Source of the DNA: Spirochaetaceae bacterium
GTDB taxonomy: Bacteria; Spirochaetota; Spirochaetia; DSM-27196; PWMO01
Reading direction: 5' to 3'
Length of the DNA: 64,000 bases
Assembly: GCA_007693945.1 (NCBI GenBank)
Contig: RECP01000045.1
Location: forward strand, 23,538-87,537
The position numbers were made by a program, and so were the translations under genes. Below, in pieces: positions 9,440-17,407 of the stretch. The notes beneath the pieces were generated by a model. It was not told the DNA's origin. It ran no database searches and was given only the letters and a program-made list of their open reading frames with translations. The stretch's first letter is position 1. The number at the start of each line of letters is the position of its first letter.

Positions 9440-9473
9440 GGCATTCTCCCACGGGCTGCAGGGCAGGTTGGCC

Positions 9474-10841
9474 TCAGAGTCCGTCCGCGCCGCGGCCGAC
9501 CGCCTGCTGCCAGTCGAAGTAGGCCGACAGATAGTCGAACGTTGCGGAGTAGTACGTCAGTTGGGCCTGTACAAGGCTCACGCGGGCGTCCTTCAGTTCG
9601 AGCTGTGTAGAGACGCCGCTCTCGGCGGATATTTCGGTAATCGAATAGGCCAGTTCGGCGGTATCCCGTGCCTGCTGCGCCAGCTCAATACGGTCTTCAG
9701 CCTCCATCAGGGTGAGCTCGATATTGCGCAGATCGGTACGCACATCATCGATTTTGCGCCGGATGTCGGTATCGACATTCTGGAGCTCGAGCTGCGAACG
9801 CTGCAAGCGTGCGCTGCGTGCTCCGCCGCTGTAAAGCGGCAACAACATCTGTACGCCTGCGCTCATGCGCTGGGTTCCGTCACCAAAGGAGAATCCGTCA
9901 TCAGAGGCGCTCCAGCCCCATTGGAAGGTTCCCGACACCGAGGGATAGAACTCGGCACGTCCCGCGGCCACTTCAATCTCGCGCAGCGAGCGCATACCCT
10001 GCAGCACGCGATAGTCAGGGCGCTCGGCAAGGGCCAGACCCAGTTCAACGCCGTCGGGCCGCCGCGGGTGCCTGTCCAGCGTGCCCTCGAGCAGGACGGC
10101 TGCGTCGGGGTCAATCCCGGCCACACTCTTCAGATTGGAAAGTGCAATCTGCAGATTGCGCCTGGCCTGCGTAGTCTCCGGGATGGTAGTCTTCCAGTTG
10201 AGCTCGGCGCGCAGCAGATCCAGCGGCGCTACAACCCCGGCGTCGTGGCGCTGCTGAACGTCGAGGTAGTTCTCGTAGGCGAGCTCTTCAGCTGCCCGTC
10301 GAACCTCAAGCACCTCAGCCAGCAGGATGGTTCGGTAGAAGAGCTTCTTGGCCGCGGTAAGCACCGCCTGACGCTGGATTTCGAACGTGGTGGCCGTTGT
10401 CGCTGTAAACTGTCGGCTGGCTTCCAGCGCACGGAATGCGCGCATGTCGAAGATCAGCTGCTGGAGCTCGAACCCTACGCTGACTTCGTTGTCACGGCTG
10501 ACGGTAACTTCTTCCGTAATCAGCGGAGCAAAGTCCGGATCGACGCCTGATGTATCCGCACCAACCGGCACGCTTTGCTCGATTTCCAGCAGGTTGCGGA
10601 TATAGCCGGCTCGCGCCGCCAGCGAAGGCCGTGTGGTTGAGCGCGCCAGCGCCTCCTCAGCCTGCGCCTGGCGTTGCTCGGTACGCGCTCTTTCAAGGTC
10701 CAGGCTGTTGCGCTCGACCAGCTCAAGAAAGCTCCCGAGGTCGATCCTCTTTTCCGTTTGTTGCCCGGCAATCATTACCGCCGGCGCAATCAGCAGCAGC
10801 AGCGCGACCACGGTGCACCGTATGATTTGCAAACGCTTCAC
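9474..10841 (-). CDS. TolC-like outer-membrane efflux protein
   Basis: An outer-membrane channel subunit (OEP family). A signal peptide (MKRLQIIRC...IAGQQ) is followed by two repeats of long alpha-helices with the family pattern LELVERNSLDLERAR and, near the end, an A-YxxGxSTxLELxDA-type segment (ESGVSTQLELKDARVSL). A GTG start at 10841 gives a normal basic-hydrophobic signal peptide of about 25 residues. A GTG at 10880 would add 13 poorly fitting residues and would lie upstream of the promoter. With the 10841 start the -10 box ends 6 bases before the start codon, so the mRNA would be leaderless. It is the first gene of the efflux operon. Confidence 0.9.
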   Translation of the reverse strand: MKRLQIIRCTVVALLLLIAPAVMIAGQQTEKRIDLGSFLELVERNSLDLERARTEQRQAQAEEALARSTTRPSLAARAGYIRNLLEIEQSVPVGADTSGVDPDFAPLITEEVTVSRDNEVSVGFELQQLIFDMRAFRALEASRQFTATTATTFEIQRQAVLTAAKKLFYRTILLAEVLEVRRAAEELAYENYLDVQQRHDAGVVAPLDLLRAELNWKTTIPETTQARRNLQIALSNLKSVAGIDPDAAVLLEGTLDRHPRRPDGVELGLALAERPDYRVLQGMRSLREIEVAAGRAEFYPSVSGTFQWGWSASDDGFSFGDGTQRMSAGVQMLLPLYSGGARSARLQRSQLELQNVDTDIRRKIDDVRTDLRNIELTLMEAEDRIELAQQARDTAELAYSITEISAESGVSTQLELKDARVSLVQAQLTYYSATFDYLSAYFDWQQAVGRGADGL

Positions 10842-10847
10842 CTGCCG

Positions 10848-10876
10848 AATATAGTGCGCCGTAGCGGCATGGTCAA
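10848..10876 (-). promoter_or_regulatory. Promoter of the efflux operon, apparently leaderless
   Basis: On the minus strand TTGACC (10876-10871), a 17-base spacer and TATATT (10853-10848) are followed by 6 bases and then GTG at 10841. There is no Shine-Dalgarno sequence in the available space. Confidence 0.65.
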
Positions 10877-10972
10877 TCACATCAAAGGCCGGGCTCGGCT
10901 CAGTTACCGGTACTCTACTGCTTTGTCGTCGTGTGGTGTATTGTTAGCTCATCAATAGACGTGGAGTCGACA

Positions 10973-11959
10973 ATGCGGGATACCGTACGCTGGGGAATCA
11001 TCGGATGTGGCGACGTCACGGAGCGCAAGAGCGGCCCCGGTTTTCAGAAGGCAGACGGCGCACACCTGGTGGCCGTCATGAGGCGCGACCGCACGCGTGC
11101 AGAGGACTACGCCAGACGCCACGGCGTGCCCAGATGGTACGACGATGCCGACCGGCTGATTGCCGATCACGACGTTGACGCCGTTTACATCGCTACGCCA
11201 CCCGCTACGCACGTCGACTACATTCGCCGTGTTGCGGAAGCCGGCAAACCGGTCTACGTAGAGAAGCCGATGGGAGTCAGTCACGCACAGAGCCGTGAGG
11301 CGGTCAGCTTCTGTAAGTCGCACAGTGTACCGCTGTTTGTTGCGTACTACCGACGCGGGCTGCCCAAGTACCGGGCGGTGCAGGATCTGCTGCAGAGCGG
11401 TGCAATCGGCGAGGTGCGCTTTGTGCAGGTGACGATGCAGACCCGGCCGGTGCAGGCCCTGCCTTCCGGTGAACTGCCGTGGCGCGTTCAGCGCCGGCAC
11501 TCAGGCGGCGGGTTGATTCTGGATCTCGGCTCTCACGGGCTGGATCTGCTCGATTTCTTTCTCGGCCCGATTGCCGCCGTCCACGGCTTTGCATCCAACC
11601 AGGCGGGCCTCTATGAAGTGGAGGACATGGTTTCGGGAGCCTGGGTGTTTGATACGGGCGTCCACGGCAGCGCAAACTGGTGTTTTGCATCCGACCGCGA
11701 TCAGGACTCCGTCGCGGTCTATGGCAGCCGCGGCCGCCTCAGTTTTTCGGTACTCGACGTTGGCGCTCCGCTCACTATCTCCGCCGCATCAGGGAACAGG
11801 ACGCTGAGCTTTGAGCCGCCGCAGCACGTTCAGCAGCCGCTGATTCAGATGATAACCGATGAACTGCGCGGTCGAGGCCGCAGCCCGAGCACGGGTGAGA
11901 GCGCGCTGCGCACCGACTGGGTCCTGGAACAGCTGCGAAATCCGGGATCCGCGGGTTAA
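10973..11959 (+). CDS. Gfo/Idh/MocA family oxidoreductase
   Basis: A NAD(P)-dependent sugar or inositol dehydrogenase-like protein, about 328 residues. The Rossmann motif GIIGCGDV lies at the N-terminus, the conserved EKPMG with the catalytic Lys near residue 94, and the His/Asp motif DLGSHGLDLLD near residue 185. The start at 10973 is set by GGAG (10963-10966) with a 6-base spacing. An upstream ATG at 10931 lacks a ribosome site. The gene is divergent from the efflux operon, with about 130 bases between them, and is followed by a long decayed region, so it seems to be monocistronic. Its substrate is unknown. Confidence 0.88.
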   Translation: MRDTVRWGIIGCGDVTERKSGPGFQKADGAHLVAVMRRDRTRAEDYARRHGVPRWYDDADRLIADHDVDAVYIATPPATHVDYIRRVAEAGKPVYVEKPMGVSHAQSREAVSFCKSHSVPLFVAYYRRGLPKYRAVQDLLQSGAIGEVRFVQVTMQTRPVQALPSGELPWRVQRRHSGGGLILDLGSHGLDLLDFFLGPIAAVHGFASNQAGLYEVEDMVSGAWVFDTGVHGSANWCFASDRDQDSVAVYGSRGRLSFSVLDVGAPLTISAASGNRTLSFEPPQHVQQPLIQMITDELRGRGRSPSTGESALRTDWVLEQLRNPGSAG

Positions 11960-12305
11960 CGGTTCATATGGAGTGCTGTCCTGTCGTATCGGAAAGAAGC
12001 CGTCAAGCCGATTTGCTGCTGAACGATCCTTGCGCATACACAGCAGAACTGTCAGGGCCCCTCCAACCGGTTGGTCGAAGTCATATCTACGCCGCCGTCT
12101 GTGCACGGCGTGATGAAGTCCAGGACGGGTGTCGCGATCAAGAGGAAGGCCCCTGACTATTCGGTCGGCTCATGACAGGAACGCGCTTGCCTGTCCGCGG
12201 ACGAGATGGCTGAGGTTCTCGATACGATTTGGCACGCTTCGCCTGGATTTCTCAAGGCTGATATGGAAAAGACCCCTTCCCGGATTCAAGTCCGAGAAGC
12301 GAAAC
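11960..12305. other. Intergenic stretch without a recognisable gene
   Basis: No convincing coding frame, RNA gene or repeat is visible here. The short open frames lack ribosome sites and family motifs. The stretch runs directly into the IS30-like transposase remnant and may be eroded mobile-element DNA. Confidence 0.5.
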
Positions 12306-12661
12306 CCCTCGGTTGTCTCTCGCGAGGTGAAAGCCAATCGCACTGAGGACGGGCGCTATCAGGCTTTTTTTTGGCCCCAAAGCGCTCACAGCGCCGTCGC
12401 CGGCGAAGCCGACAACGCGAACGTATCGCCAACCGCCGTGTGCGAGACTATGCGCGCAAGAAGCTCAGGCGCCAGCGCAAGCATAGAACCGCTACGCGGT
12501 CACTGATCCCGCAGCAAGCCGGTAGAGTAAGGCTGCCGCTGATGGCGCTCCAAGAGCGAGCGCCTGGGCTGACGTTTCTCGAGCACCCGAAGTGCTCGAT
12601 TACCTTCGACAATTGGCAGCAGAACCGTGGACACGCGCTGCTGCAGACCCTTGGTGTTCTC
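12306..12661 (+). pseudogene. Decayed IS30-family transposase remnant
   Basis: Two frames carry pieces of an IS30-type transposase in the right order. The first (12309-12365) reads SVVSREVKANRTEDGRYQA, the helix-turn-helix end. After a run of eight T (12365-12372) the reading moves to another frame with APKRSQRRRRRSRQRERIA, the basic linker. That frame later reads ITFDNWQQNRGHALLQTLGV (about 12599-12661), which matches the second catalytic Asp block (TFDNGxEFxxH) with the Glu region degraded. The middle of the DDE domain is missing. The element is therefore frameshifted, internally deleted and inactive. Family assignment rests on these three motif blocks only. Confidence 0.55.
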
Positions 12662-12690
12662 TCAGGAAGCCCGGTTTGCGGGACAAAACA

Positions 12691-13470
12691 CTAGTCCTGA
12701 TCTCTGGGAGAATGTCCCAGCAGACAGGAGACCTTTGCTGTGGCGCGCATGACCTGCTCCGCGATCTCAGGGACACGTTCGGGAGTGATGCGGGAGAAAA
12801 TGCCAAGAACGCTCAGTGCAGCTATAACGACGTTCTCGTCGTTGAAGATGGGAGCAGCAACACTGCGGATCATCTCGTCGTGCTCACCGTTGCTCACGGC
12901 AAAGCCAAAGCGGCGAATCTTCTGGAGTTCTGCTTCCAGCGAGAGAGGGTCTGGTATCGTTGTAGACGTGAACCGCTCCATGCCTTTCTGGTTAATGATC
13001 CTGTCGACCTCTTTCTTATCAAGAAACGCCAGGATCGCCTTTCCGTCTCCAGTGGCATACATCGGGGCCGGAACCCCGATCGCCACGGGATACTTGAAGT
13101 GATGCCAATGCCAATTGCGGGCTTCCATGCTTTCAATAGGCAGGACTTCCCCGTCAGCAATAACCGACAGATGTACCGTACAATCTGACGCTTCCTGCAG
13201 CTCCTTCATGATGGGCCGGCTTATGTCGCGAATCTCAAGTCTAGAGCGGGCGTATCCACCCCACTCGATCAGCTTGACTCCCAAGTGGTATCTGCCGCGC
13301 TCCGGCTCTCGGCGTATGAGCTCCTCAGCTTCCAGTGTGGAGAGAATCTTGAAAAGAGTGCTCTTTGGGATGGGATAACGTTTCAATATTTCGGCGTAGC
13401 TAAGCGCTCCACTTTCTTTGATGACATCAATGATGCGGACTGCCTTCAGAATAGAGTTCACGTATTCCAT
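12691..13470 (-). CDS. IclR-family transcriptional regulator (regulator 1)
   Basis: The 259-residue protein has an N-terminal winged helix-turn-helix (about residues 5-65, with YPIPKSTLFKILSTLEAEELI) and a C-terminal IclR effector-binding domain (motifs GKAILAFLD and SVAAPIFNDENVVIAALSVLG). It probably controls the TRAP operon that starts about 1 kb away on the other strand and responds to its substrate or a breakdown product. The two are separated by IS-related DNA. Palindromes built from ATATG/CATAT half-sites occur both at its own promoter and at the TRAP promoter. The -10 box ends 8 bases before the ATG with no Shine-Dalgarno, so translation may be leaderless. Confidence 0.92.
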   Translation of the reverse strand: MEYVNSILKAVRIIDVIKESGALSYAEILKRYPIPKSTLFKILSTLEAEELIRREPERGRYHLGVKLIEWGGYARSRLEIRDISRPIMKELQEASDCTVHLSVIADGEVLPIESMEARNWHWHHFKYPVAIGVPAPMYATGDGKAILAFLDKKEVDRIINQKGMERFTSTTIPDPLSLEAELQKIRRFGFAVSNGEHDEMIRSVAAPIFNDENVVIAALSVLGIFSRITPERVPEIAEQVMRATAKVSCLLGHSPRDQD

Positions 13471-13472
13471 AC

Positions 13473-13507
13473 ATATGAAAACTATCCATATTTAGGTAAG
13501 ACGTCAA
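13473..13507 (-). promoter_or_regulatory. iclR1 promoter overlapped by a palindromic operator
   Basis: On the minus strand TTGACG (13507-13502), a 17-base spacer and TAGTTT (13484-13479) precede ATG at 13470 by 8 bases. The inverted repeat ATATG...CATAT (13473-13491, 9-base centre) covers the -10 box, as expected for autorepression. Confidence 0.6.
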
Positions 13508-13733
13508 CAGTGAGAATCAAGGCTCGCCCACGAAATATCACACATCTGCAAACGCCGCGGATGTCAAAAGGAATCCTGGCCACCGTCTCGGAAATAACTG
13601 TACAGAAGTACAGCGCCCCTCGTCTGTTACTGTGTGCCGTGGTATCCTGCTCGAGCGAGCCCATGGCAGCGAGCAACGTAGCGAAACCAGTAGTGCTGAG
13701 ACAGGCGGAACGAAAACGACACAAGAGCCTGTC

Positions 13734-13904
13734 GGATTGACATGTCCGCAGAAGCTGTCCGAATGCATCCTGAATCGCTTCAGCAGTGTCTTCGCGAAAG
13801 GCGTTGATCGTATCGTGATCCGGGTGGGTTTCGCCGGTCAGATAACGCACCGCTACCAGCTGCCATGTGGCGAGCTCGGCTTCTATCTGCCGCCCAAGTG
13901 GCAC
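13734..13904 (-). pseudogene. IS1182-like transposase N-terminal fragment
   Basis: About 57 codons match the N-terminal DUF772-type domain of IS1182/IS5-like transposases: RQIEAELATWQLVAVRYLTG followed by PDHDTINAFRED and a helix ending in FGQLL. The start is missing and similarity stops near 13734, after which the frame continues without recognisable sequence. The catalytic DDE core is absent, so this is a dead fragment. It overlaps the last codons of the CGK-motif gene upstream, suggesting the two came in as one element. Confidence 0.55.
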
Positions 13905-14290
13905 GTAGAGCCCCCTTTTTCAGCCCCTTCGGGGCCGTCGGATTCACCGCGTGCGCACTCGAGCAGCGCATCGCAGATCTTCACGTTGAGCTCGGTGTAC
14001 TCGCGCAGCAACCGTTGGAGCTGTTTGTAACGGTCAATCTGCTCGAGCGTCGCATCAACGAAGTCCGCAAGGATGATCTTGGTCACCGTCTTGCCCTTTA
14101 CTCCGCGAGTCAATGACCAGCTTGGTCCGTGTCCGCGGTCGCCTTGACGGGCGCAGTGGCAGGTGGGCTTGCCGCACCTGCGATAGCGCTCGACGAGCGA
14201 GCCGGGGCGGAACTCCTCGATGGCCGCAATCCGGGCGAGCAGTGCGGCGCGTTGTTCACGCAGCAGTGTGAGAGAGGGGGACGAACTCAT
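13883..14290 (-). CDS. Small CGK/CxC-motif protein of the transposase-associated DUF6788 type
   Basis: A 135-residue protein starting at ATG 14290, fixed by a strong GGAGGTG ribosome site. It has an N-terminal helix (LREQRAALLARIAAIEEF), then the motif RRCGKPTCHCARQG, then HGPSWSLTRGVKGKTVTK and a helical tail. This is the pattern I associate with DUF6788-type proteins found beside transposase genes; that name is from memory. Function is unknown; the Cys/His cluster could bind metal or DNA. It lies directly upstream of an IS1182-like transposase fragment on the same strand. The gene itself looks intact, though its last residues run into the fragment. Confidence 0.65.
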   Translation of the reverse strand: MSSSPSLTLLREQRAALLARIAAIEEFRPGSLVERYRRCGKPTCHCARQGDRGHGPSWSLTRGVKGKTVTKIILADFVDATLEQIDRYKQLQRLLREYTELNVKICDALLECARGESDGPEGAEKGGSTCHLGGR

Positions 14291-14305
14291 AGGGCACCTC
14301 CGTGA

Positions 14306-14328
14306 CTGACAGTATATACAGCTGTCAG
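14306..14328. promoter_or_regulatory. Perfect inverted repeat ahead of the CGK-motif gene
   Basis: The arms CTGACAG and CTGTCAG are separated by 9 bases and lie 16 bases before the ATG at 14290. The position suits an operator for that gene or the terminal binding site of the former mobile element. Confidence 0.45.
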
Positions 14329-14409
14329 TATAGCTCGATATGCCTATTGGCTCAATGGGTTTAATACTTTCTGAACTCAAATGTCGTACGCCCCTGATGC
14401 TATTCTCGC

Positions 14410-14462
14410 TTGACAGGCCAAAAACTCCGTGATACGATAATATGTGAAATAAGTTCACATAT
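14410..14462 (+). promoter_or_regulatory. TRAP operon 1 promoter with operator at the transcription start
   Basis: TTGACA (14410-14415), a 17-base spacer and TACGAT (14433-14438) form a strong promoter. Immediately after it lies a perfect inverted repeat with 9-base arms ATATGTGAA and TTCACATAT and a 5-base centre (14440-14462). A repressor bound there would block initiation; the IclR protein encoded nearby is the obvious candidate. Confidence 0.7.
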
Positions 14463-14508
14463 ATGGTAATTGCTCGATCCGTCTTTTCGAAATGAGGGCT
14501 TGACAAAA

Positions 14509-14982
14509 GTGTTGAAGAGAGTCGACAGGGCTGTTGGCATAGTGGAGGACGCGATTTCCATTGGCTGCCTGGTAGTCATCATCTTGATCGTCAGCAGCCA
14601 GGTGTTCTTTCGTTACGTCCTGGGCTTCAGTCTGGTTTGGGTTGATGAAGTTGTGGCAAATCTGCTGGTTCTGATGGTCATGTTCGGTGCGCCCGCGGTG
14701 ACCCGAAGATACCTGCACACGGATCTCAGGCTGCTTGTCGACTCGCTGCCACCACGCATCGGGAGGGCCGTGAGGGCGATTGCCGGCATGATAGGCCTGT
14801 TCTTCCTGTGCGTCTTCGTCTACTCCGCTGCCAAGTACACATTTGACGCGCGAGGCATGGTGACCACGGTACTGAAGGTTCCCATGCCGTACGCCTACTC
14901 CACGATGTTCGTTGGTTCGGTGCTCATGCTTTACGAGTACGTCAAGACGGTTCCCAGGATGCTCGGTATCGAGAAGAGGTAG
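14509..14982 (+). CDS. TRAP transporter small membrane subunit (DctQ-like)
   Basis: A four-helix membrane protein of about 157 residues. It has the DctQ features: an early hydrophobic segment ending in SSQVFFRYVLG, then WVDEVVANLLVLMVMFGAPAV, and a later helix pair. It partners the large subunit to import an organic acid driven by a sodium gradient. The GTG at 14509 fits GAGGG (14494-14498) at about 10 bases. TTG codons at 14470 and 14500 are possible but poorly spaced from a ribosome site. It is the first gene of the TRAP-oxidoreductase-cytidylyltransferase operon. Confidence 0.85.
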   Translation: MLKRVDRAVGIVEDAISIGCLVVIILIVSSQVFFRYVLGFSLVWVDEVVANLLVLMVMFGAPAVTRRYLHTDLRLLVDSLPPRIGRAVRAIAGMIGLFFLCVFVYSAAKYTFDARGMVTTVLKVPMPYAYSTMFVGSVLMLYEYVKTVPRMLGIEKR

Positions 14983-14986
14983 GAGC

Positions 14987-16276
14987 ATGCAACTGGGAAT
15001 TGTTCTACTGATCTTGGTGTTCGCGTGCCTGTTTCTGGGGGTGCCGGTCTATCTTACGCTCGGTGCGGTCGGAACGCTCGGTCTGCTCATGATGCCCCGC
15101 TTCCCGCTCCTGGTGATTCCTCAGTCCATATACACGGGAATCGGGTTCTTTCCGCTGCTCGCAATACCGTTCTTCGTTCTGGCCGGTGAGCTCATGAACA
15201 AGGCGGGCATTACGGATCGGTTGATTCGGTTTTCCAACATGCTCATCGGTCGAGCGCCCGCGAGCCTCGCGAACAGCAACATACTCGCGAGCATGTTCTT
15301 TGGTGGTATAACCGGCTCCGCACAGGCTGACACATCGGCTATCGGCAGCGTGATGATTCCCGTCATGGTCAAGGAAGGCTACAGCCCGCAGTTCAGCGCC
15401 GCCGTGACTGCCGCGTCCTCTACCGTCGGACCCATCATTCCTCCGAGCATACTTATGGTCATCTACTGCGTGACCGTCGGGGGCTCGATCGGGGCGATGT
15501 TCGTAGCAGGCATCATTCCGGGAATACTCATTGGAGTAGGTCTGATCCTGATGGTACTGATGCTGGACAGGAAGCACCGGTTTCCGAGGCGGACGGATAC
15601 GATCCCGTTCCGGGAGAAGGTACGGATCACGGTCGACGCATTCTGGCCGCTGGGTATGCCGCTCATCATAGTAGGCGGGATTCTGGGCGGGGTGTTCACA
15701 CCCACGGAGGCCGGCGCCACCGCTGTTGTCTACTCTCTCGTAGTCGGGTTCTTCATTCTGAAAACTCTCACCCTGAAGGATCTTATTCCGCTTCTGAGGA
15801 ATACAGTCCTGCTGACCTCCGCTGTCCTCATGATCATCAGCTGCGCCAGGGTCCTGAGCTGGGTGCTCACACTGGTGCAGGTCCAGATCCACATCGGTGA
15901 GCTGATTCGCTCGCTGTCCACTTCGCCCATCGTCTTCCTGGCCCTGGTGAACGTTCTGCTCCTGATCATGGGAACCTTCATGGACGGAAGCGCGAGTGTC
16001 ATCATCCTCGCTCCCATTCTCGCGCCCATTGCGGCCCAGTTCGGAATCAATCCCGTTCACTTCGGTCTGATCGTGGTTCTCAACCTGATTATCGGTCAAG
16101 GCACACCGCCGCTGGGATTGTGTCTCTTCATTGCCTGCGGCATCGCCAGGTGCCCCGTGGAGAAGGGCGCGCGGGCCATCCTGCCGCTGATACTGGCAGA
16201 AGTGGTGGTATTGCTGATCATCACGTACATTCCGGAGTTCGTTTTGTTCATCCCCAGGATGTTTGGTTACGTATGA
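14987..16276 (+). CDS. TRAP transporter large membrane subunit (DctM-like)
   Basis: A polytopic permease of about 429 residues. Family landmarks are FFVLAGELMNKAGI, the loop NILASMFFGGITGSAQADTS, AAVTAASSTVGPIIPPS and FTPTEAGA, ending with GQGTPPLGLCLF and IPEFVLFIP. It forms the sodium-coupled transport channel. The ATG at 14987 lies 4 bases after the small-subunit stop; GAGGT at 14976-14980 is the likely ribosome site. An upstream in-frame ATG at 14912 would overlap the small subunit and add unrelated residues. Confidence 0.93.
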   Translation: MQLGIVLLILVFACLFLGVPVYLTLGAVGTLGLLMMPRFPLLVIPQSIYTGIGFFPLLAIPFFVLAGELMNKAGITDRLIRFSNMLIGRAPASLANSNILASMFFGGITGSAQADTSAIGSVMIPVMVKEGYSPQFSAAVTAASSTVGPIIPPSILMVIYCVTVGGSIGAMFVAGIIPGILIGVGLILMVLMLDRKHRFPRRTDTIPFREKVRITVDAFWPLGMPLIIVGGILGGVFTPTEAGATAVVYSLVVGFFILKTLTLKDLIPLLRNTVLLTSAVLMIISCARVLSWVLTLVQVQIHIGELIRSLSTSPIVFLALVNVLLLIMGTFMDGSASVIILAPILAPIAAQFGINPVHFGLIVVLNLIIGQGTPPLGLCLFIACGIARCPVEKGARAILPLILAEVVVLLIITYIPEFVLFIPRMFGYV

Positions 16277-16327
16277 GATATGTCACCCGGCATCCTGTGA
16301 TGAAGTATAGATCCACAGGAGGTTCTT

Positions 16328-17341
16328 ATGAAGAAGATGGTGCTCATTCTCACGGCATTGGTCCTCTGCACCTCTCTTGCGTTTGCACTGGGCGGCGCAG
16401 AGCGGGCGGAGCAACCGACACGGCCTATTGAGTGGAAGTATTCGGTCGTGTTTCCGGCCGTCGGAACCCAGGCGGAAGGAGCAATGGAACTGGGGCGGCT
16501 GCTTGAGGAGTACTCCGACGGGAGACTCGAGTTCAAGTTCTATCCGAGCTCCCAGCTGGGCGACAAGATGGCCTCGCTCGAGGGTCTGCGGGCGGGTACC
16601 ATTGAGATGACCGAGTGTGCCGCGTCAGACCTGTCGAACTTCAGCCCGATCTGGTCGGTCTTCTCTCTTCCCTACCTGTTCGACAGCGGCGCTGAGGCGG
16701 TCAGAGTGCTTAACTCTCCGGAGGTTGCCCGTATTTTGCACGAAGATGCCGAGCGCAACGGCTTCAAGATCATCGCCTGGTGCAACTACGGTGAGCGAAG
16801 TGTTCTGAACTCACGACGCCCGGTGTATACCCCGGAAGACCTGAGCGGGCTGAAGATCCGCGTCATGCAGGACCCGGTTCTTGCGGATGCGATCAATGCC
16901 ATGGGTGCGAGCGGGACGCCAATGGCGTGGAGTGAAGTGTACACGGCTCTCCAGCAGCGCGTGATTGACGGACTTGAGAACAGCCCGCCGGTCATTACGG
17001 CAAACAACATGCATGAAGTTGCGCAGTTCTACTCACTGACGGAGCAGTTCATCATCCCGGACCCGATTCTGGTCAGCAAGAGGATCTTTGATGACCTGCC
17101 TGCGGACCTTCAGGAAGCGATTCTGGCGGCCGGCAAGGCTTCGGAAGAGTTCTGGAACAACGAGCTGTGGCCCGCAGCTTTTGAGAAGCAGTTCGAGGTG
17201 ATGAGGGCCTCCGGGGTCCAGATCAACGAGGTGGACAAGGATGCATTCCGCGCCAGCGTTCAACCCATGGTTGATGAGTTCCTCAGGAACGCTGATCCGA
17301 GGTCCCGCGAACTGTACGAGGCGATCATCGCGGCACGCTGA
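16328..17341 (+). CDS. TRAP transporter periplasmic substrate-binding protein (DctP-like)
   Basis: The 337-residue protein has a signal peptide (residues 1 to about 20, ending LAFAL) and a DctP fold. Recognisable blocks are FKFYPSSQLGDKMASLEGLRAGTI, the ligand-binding region FSLPYLFDS, GLKIRVMQDPVLADAINAMGA and TPMAWSEVYTALQQRVIDGLEN. The Arg in KIRVM is the residue that usually holds the substrate carboxylate, so an organic or sugar acid is expected. The gene order Q-M-P is followed by a strong hairpin. AGGAGGT precedes the ATG. Confidence 0.93.
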   Translation: MKKMVLILTALVLCTSLAFALGGAERAEQPTRPIEWKYSVVFPAVGTQAEGAMELGRLLEEYSDGRLEFKFYPSSQLGDKMASLEGLRAGTIEMTECAASDLSNFSPIWSVFSLPYLFDSGAEAVRVLNSPEVARILHEDAERNGFKIIAWCNYGERSVLNSRRPVYTPEDLSGLKIRVMQDPVLADAINAMGASGTPMAWSEVYTALQQRVIDGLENSPPVITANNMHEVAQFYSLTEQFIIPDPILVSKRIFDDLPADLQEAILAAGKASEEFWNNELWPAAFEKQFEVMRASGVQINEVDKDAFRASVQPMVDEFLRNADPRSRELYEAIIAAR

Positions 17342-17364
17342 GTCTGCGTGATTCTTACCCCATT

Positions 17365-17394
17365 ACGGAGCGGGAGGCCGATCTCCCGCTCCGT
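17365..17394 (+). terminator. Intercistronic hairpin after dctP1
   Basis: The 12-base-pair perfect stem ACGGAGCGGGAG / CTCCCGCTCCGT has a 6-base loop and no T run. It separates the transporter part of the operon from the enzyme part and could act as a stabiliser or partial terminator. Confidence 0.6.
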
Positions 17395-17407
17395 CAGGTT
17401 ACAAGGT

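Noticed and set aside
12365..12373. Run of eight T as a programmed frameshift site in the IS30-like remnant
   Set aside because: The element also lacks most of its catalytic domain and has other breaks, so decay explains the frame change better than programmed slippage.
15005..16099. 364-codon minus-strand frame
   Set aside because: Antisense to the DctM permease; the Asp/His/Arg-rich product is the typical mirror of hydrophobic codons.
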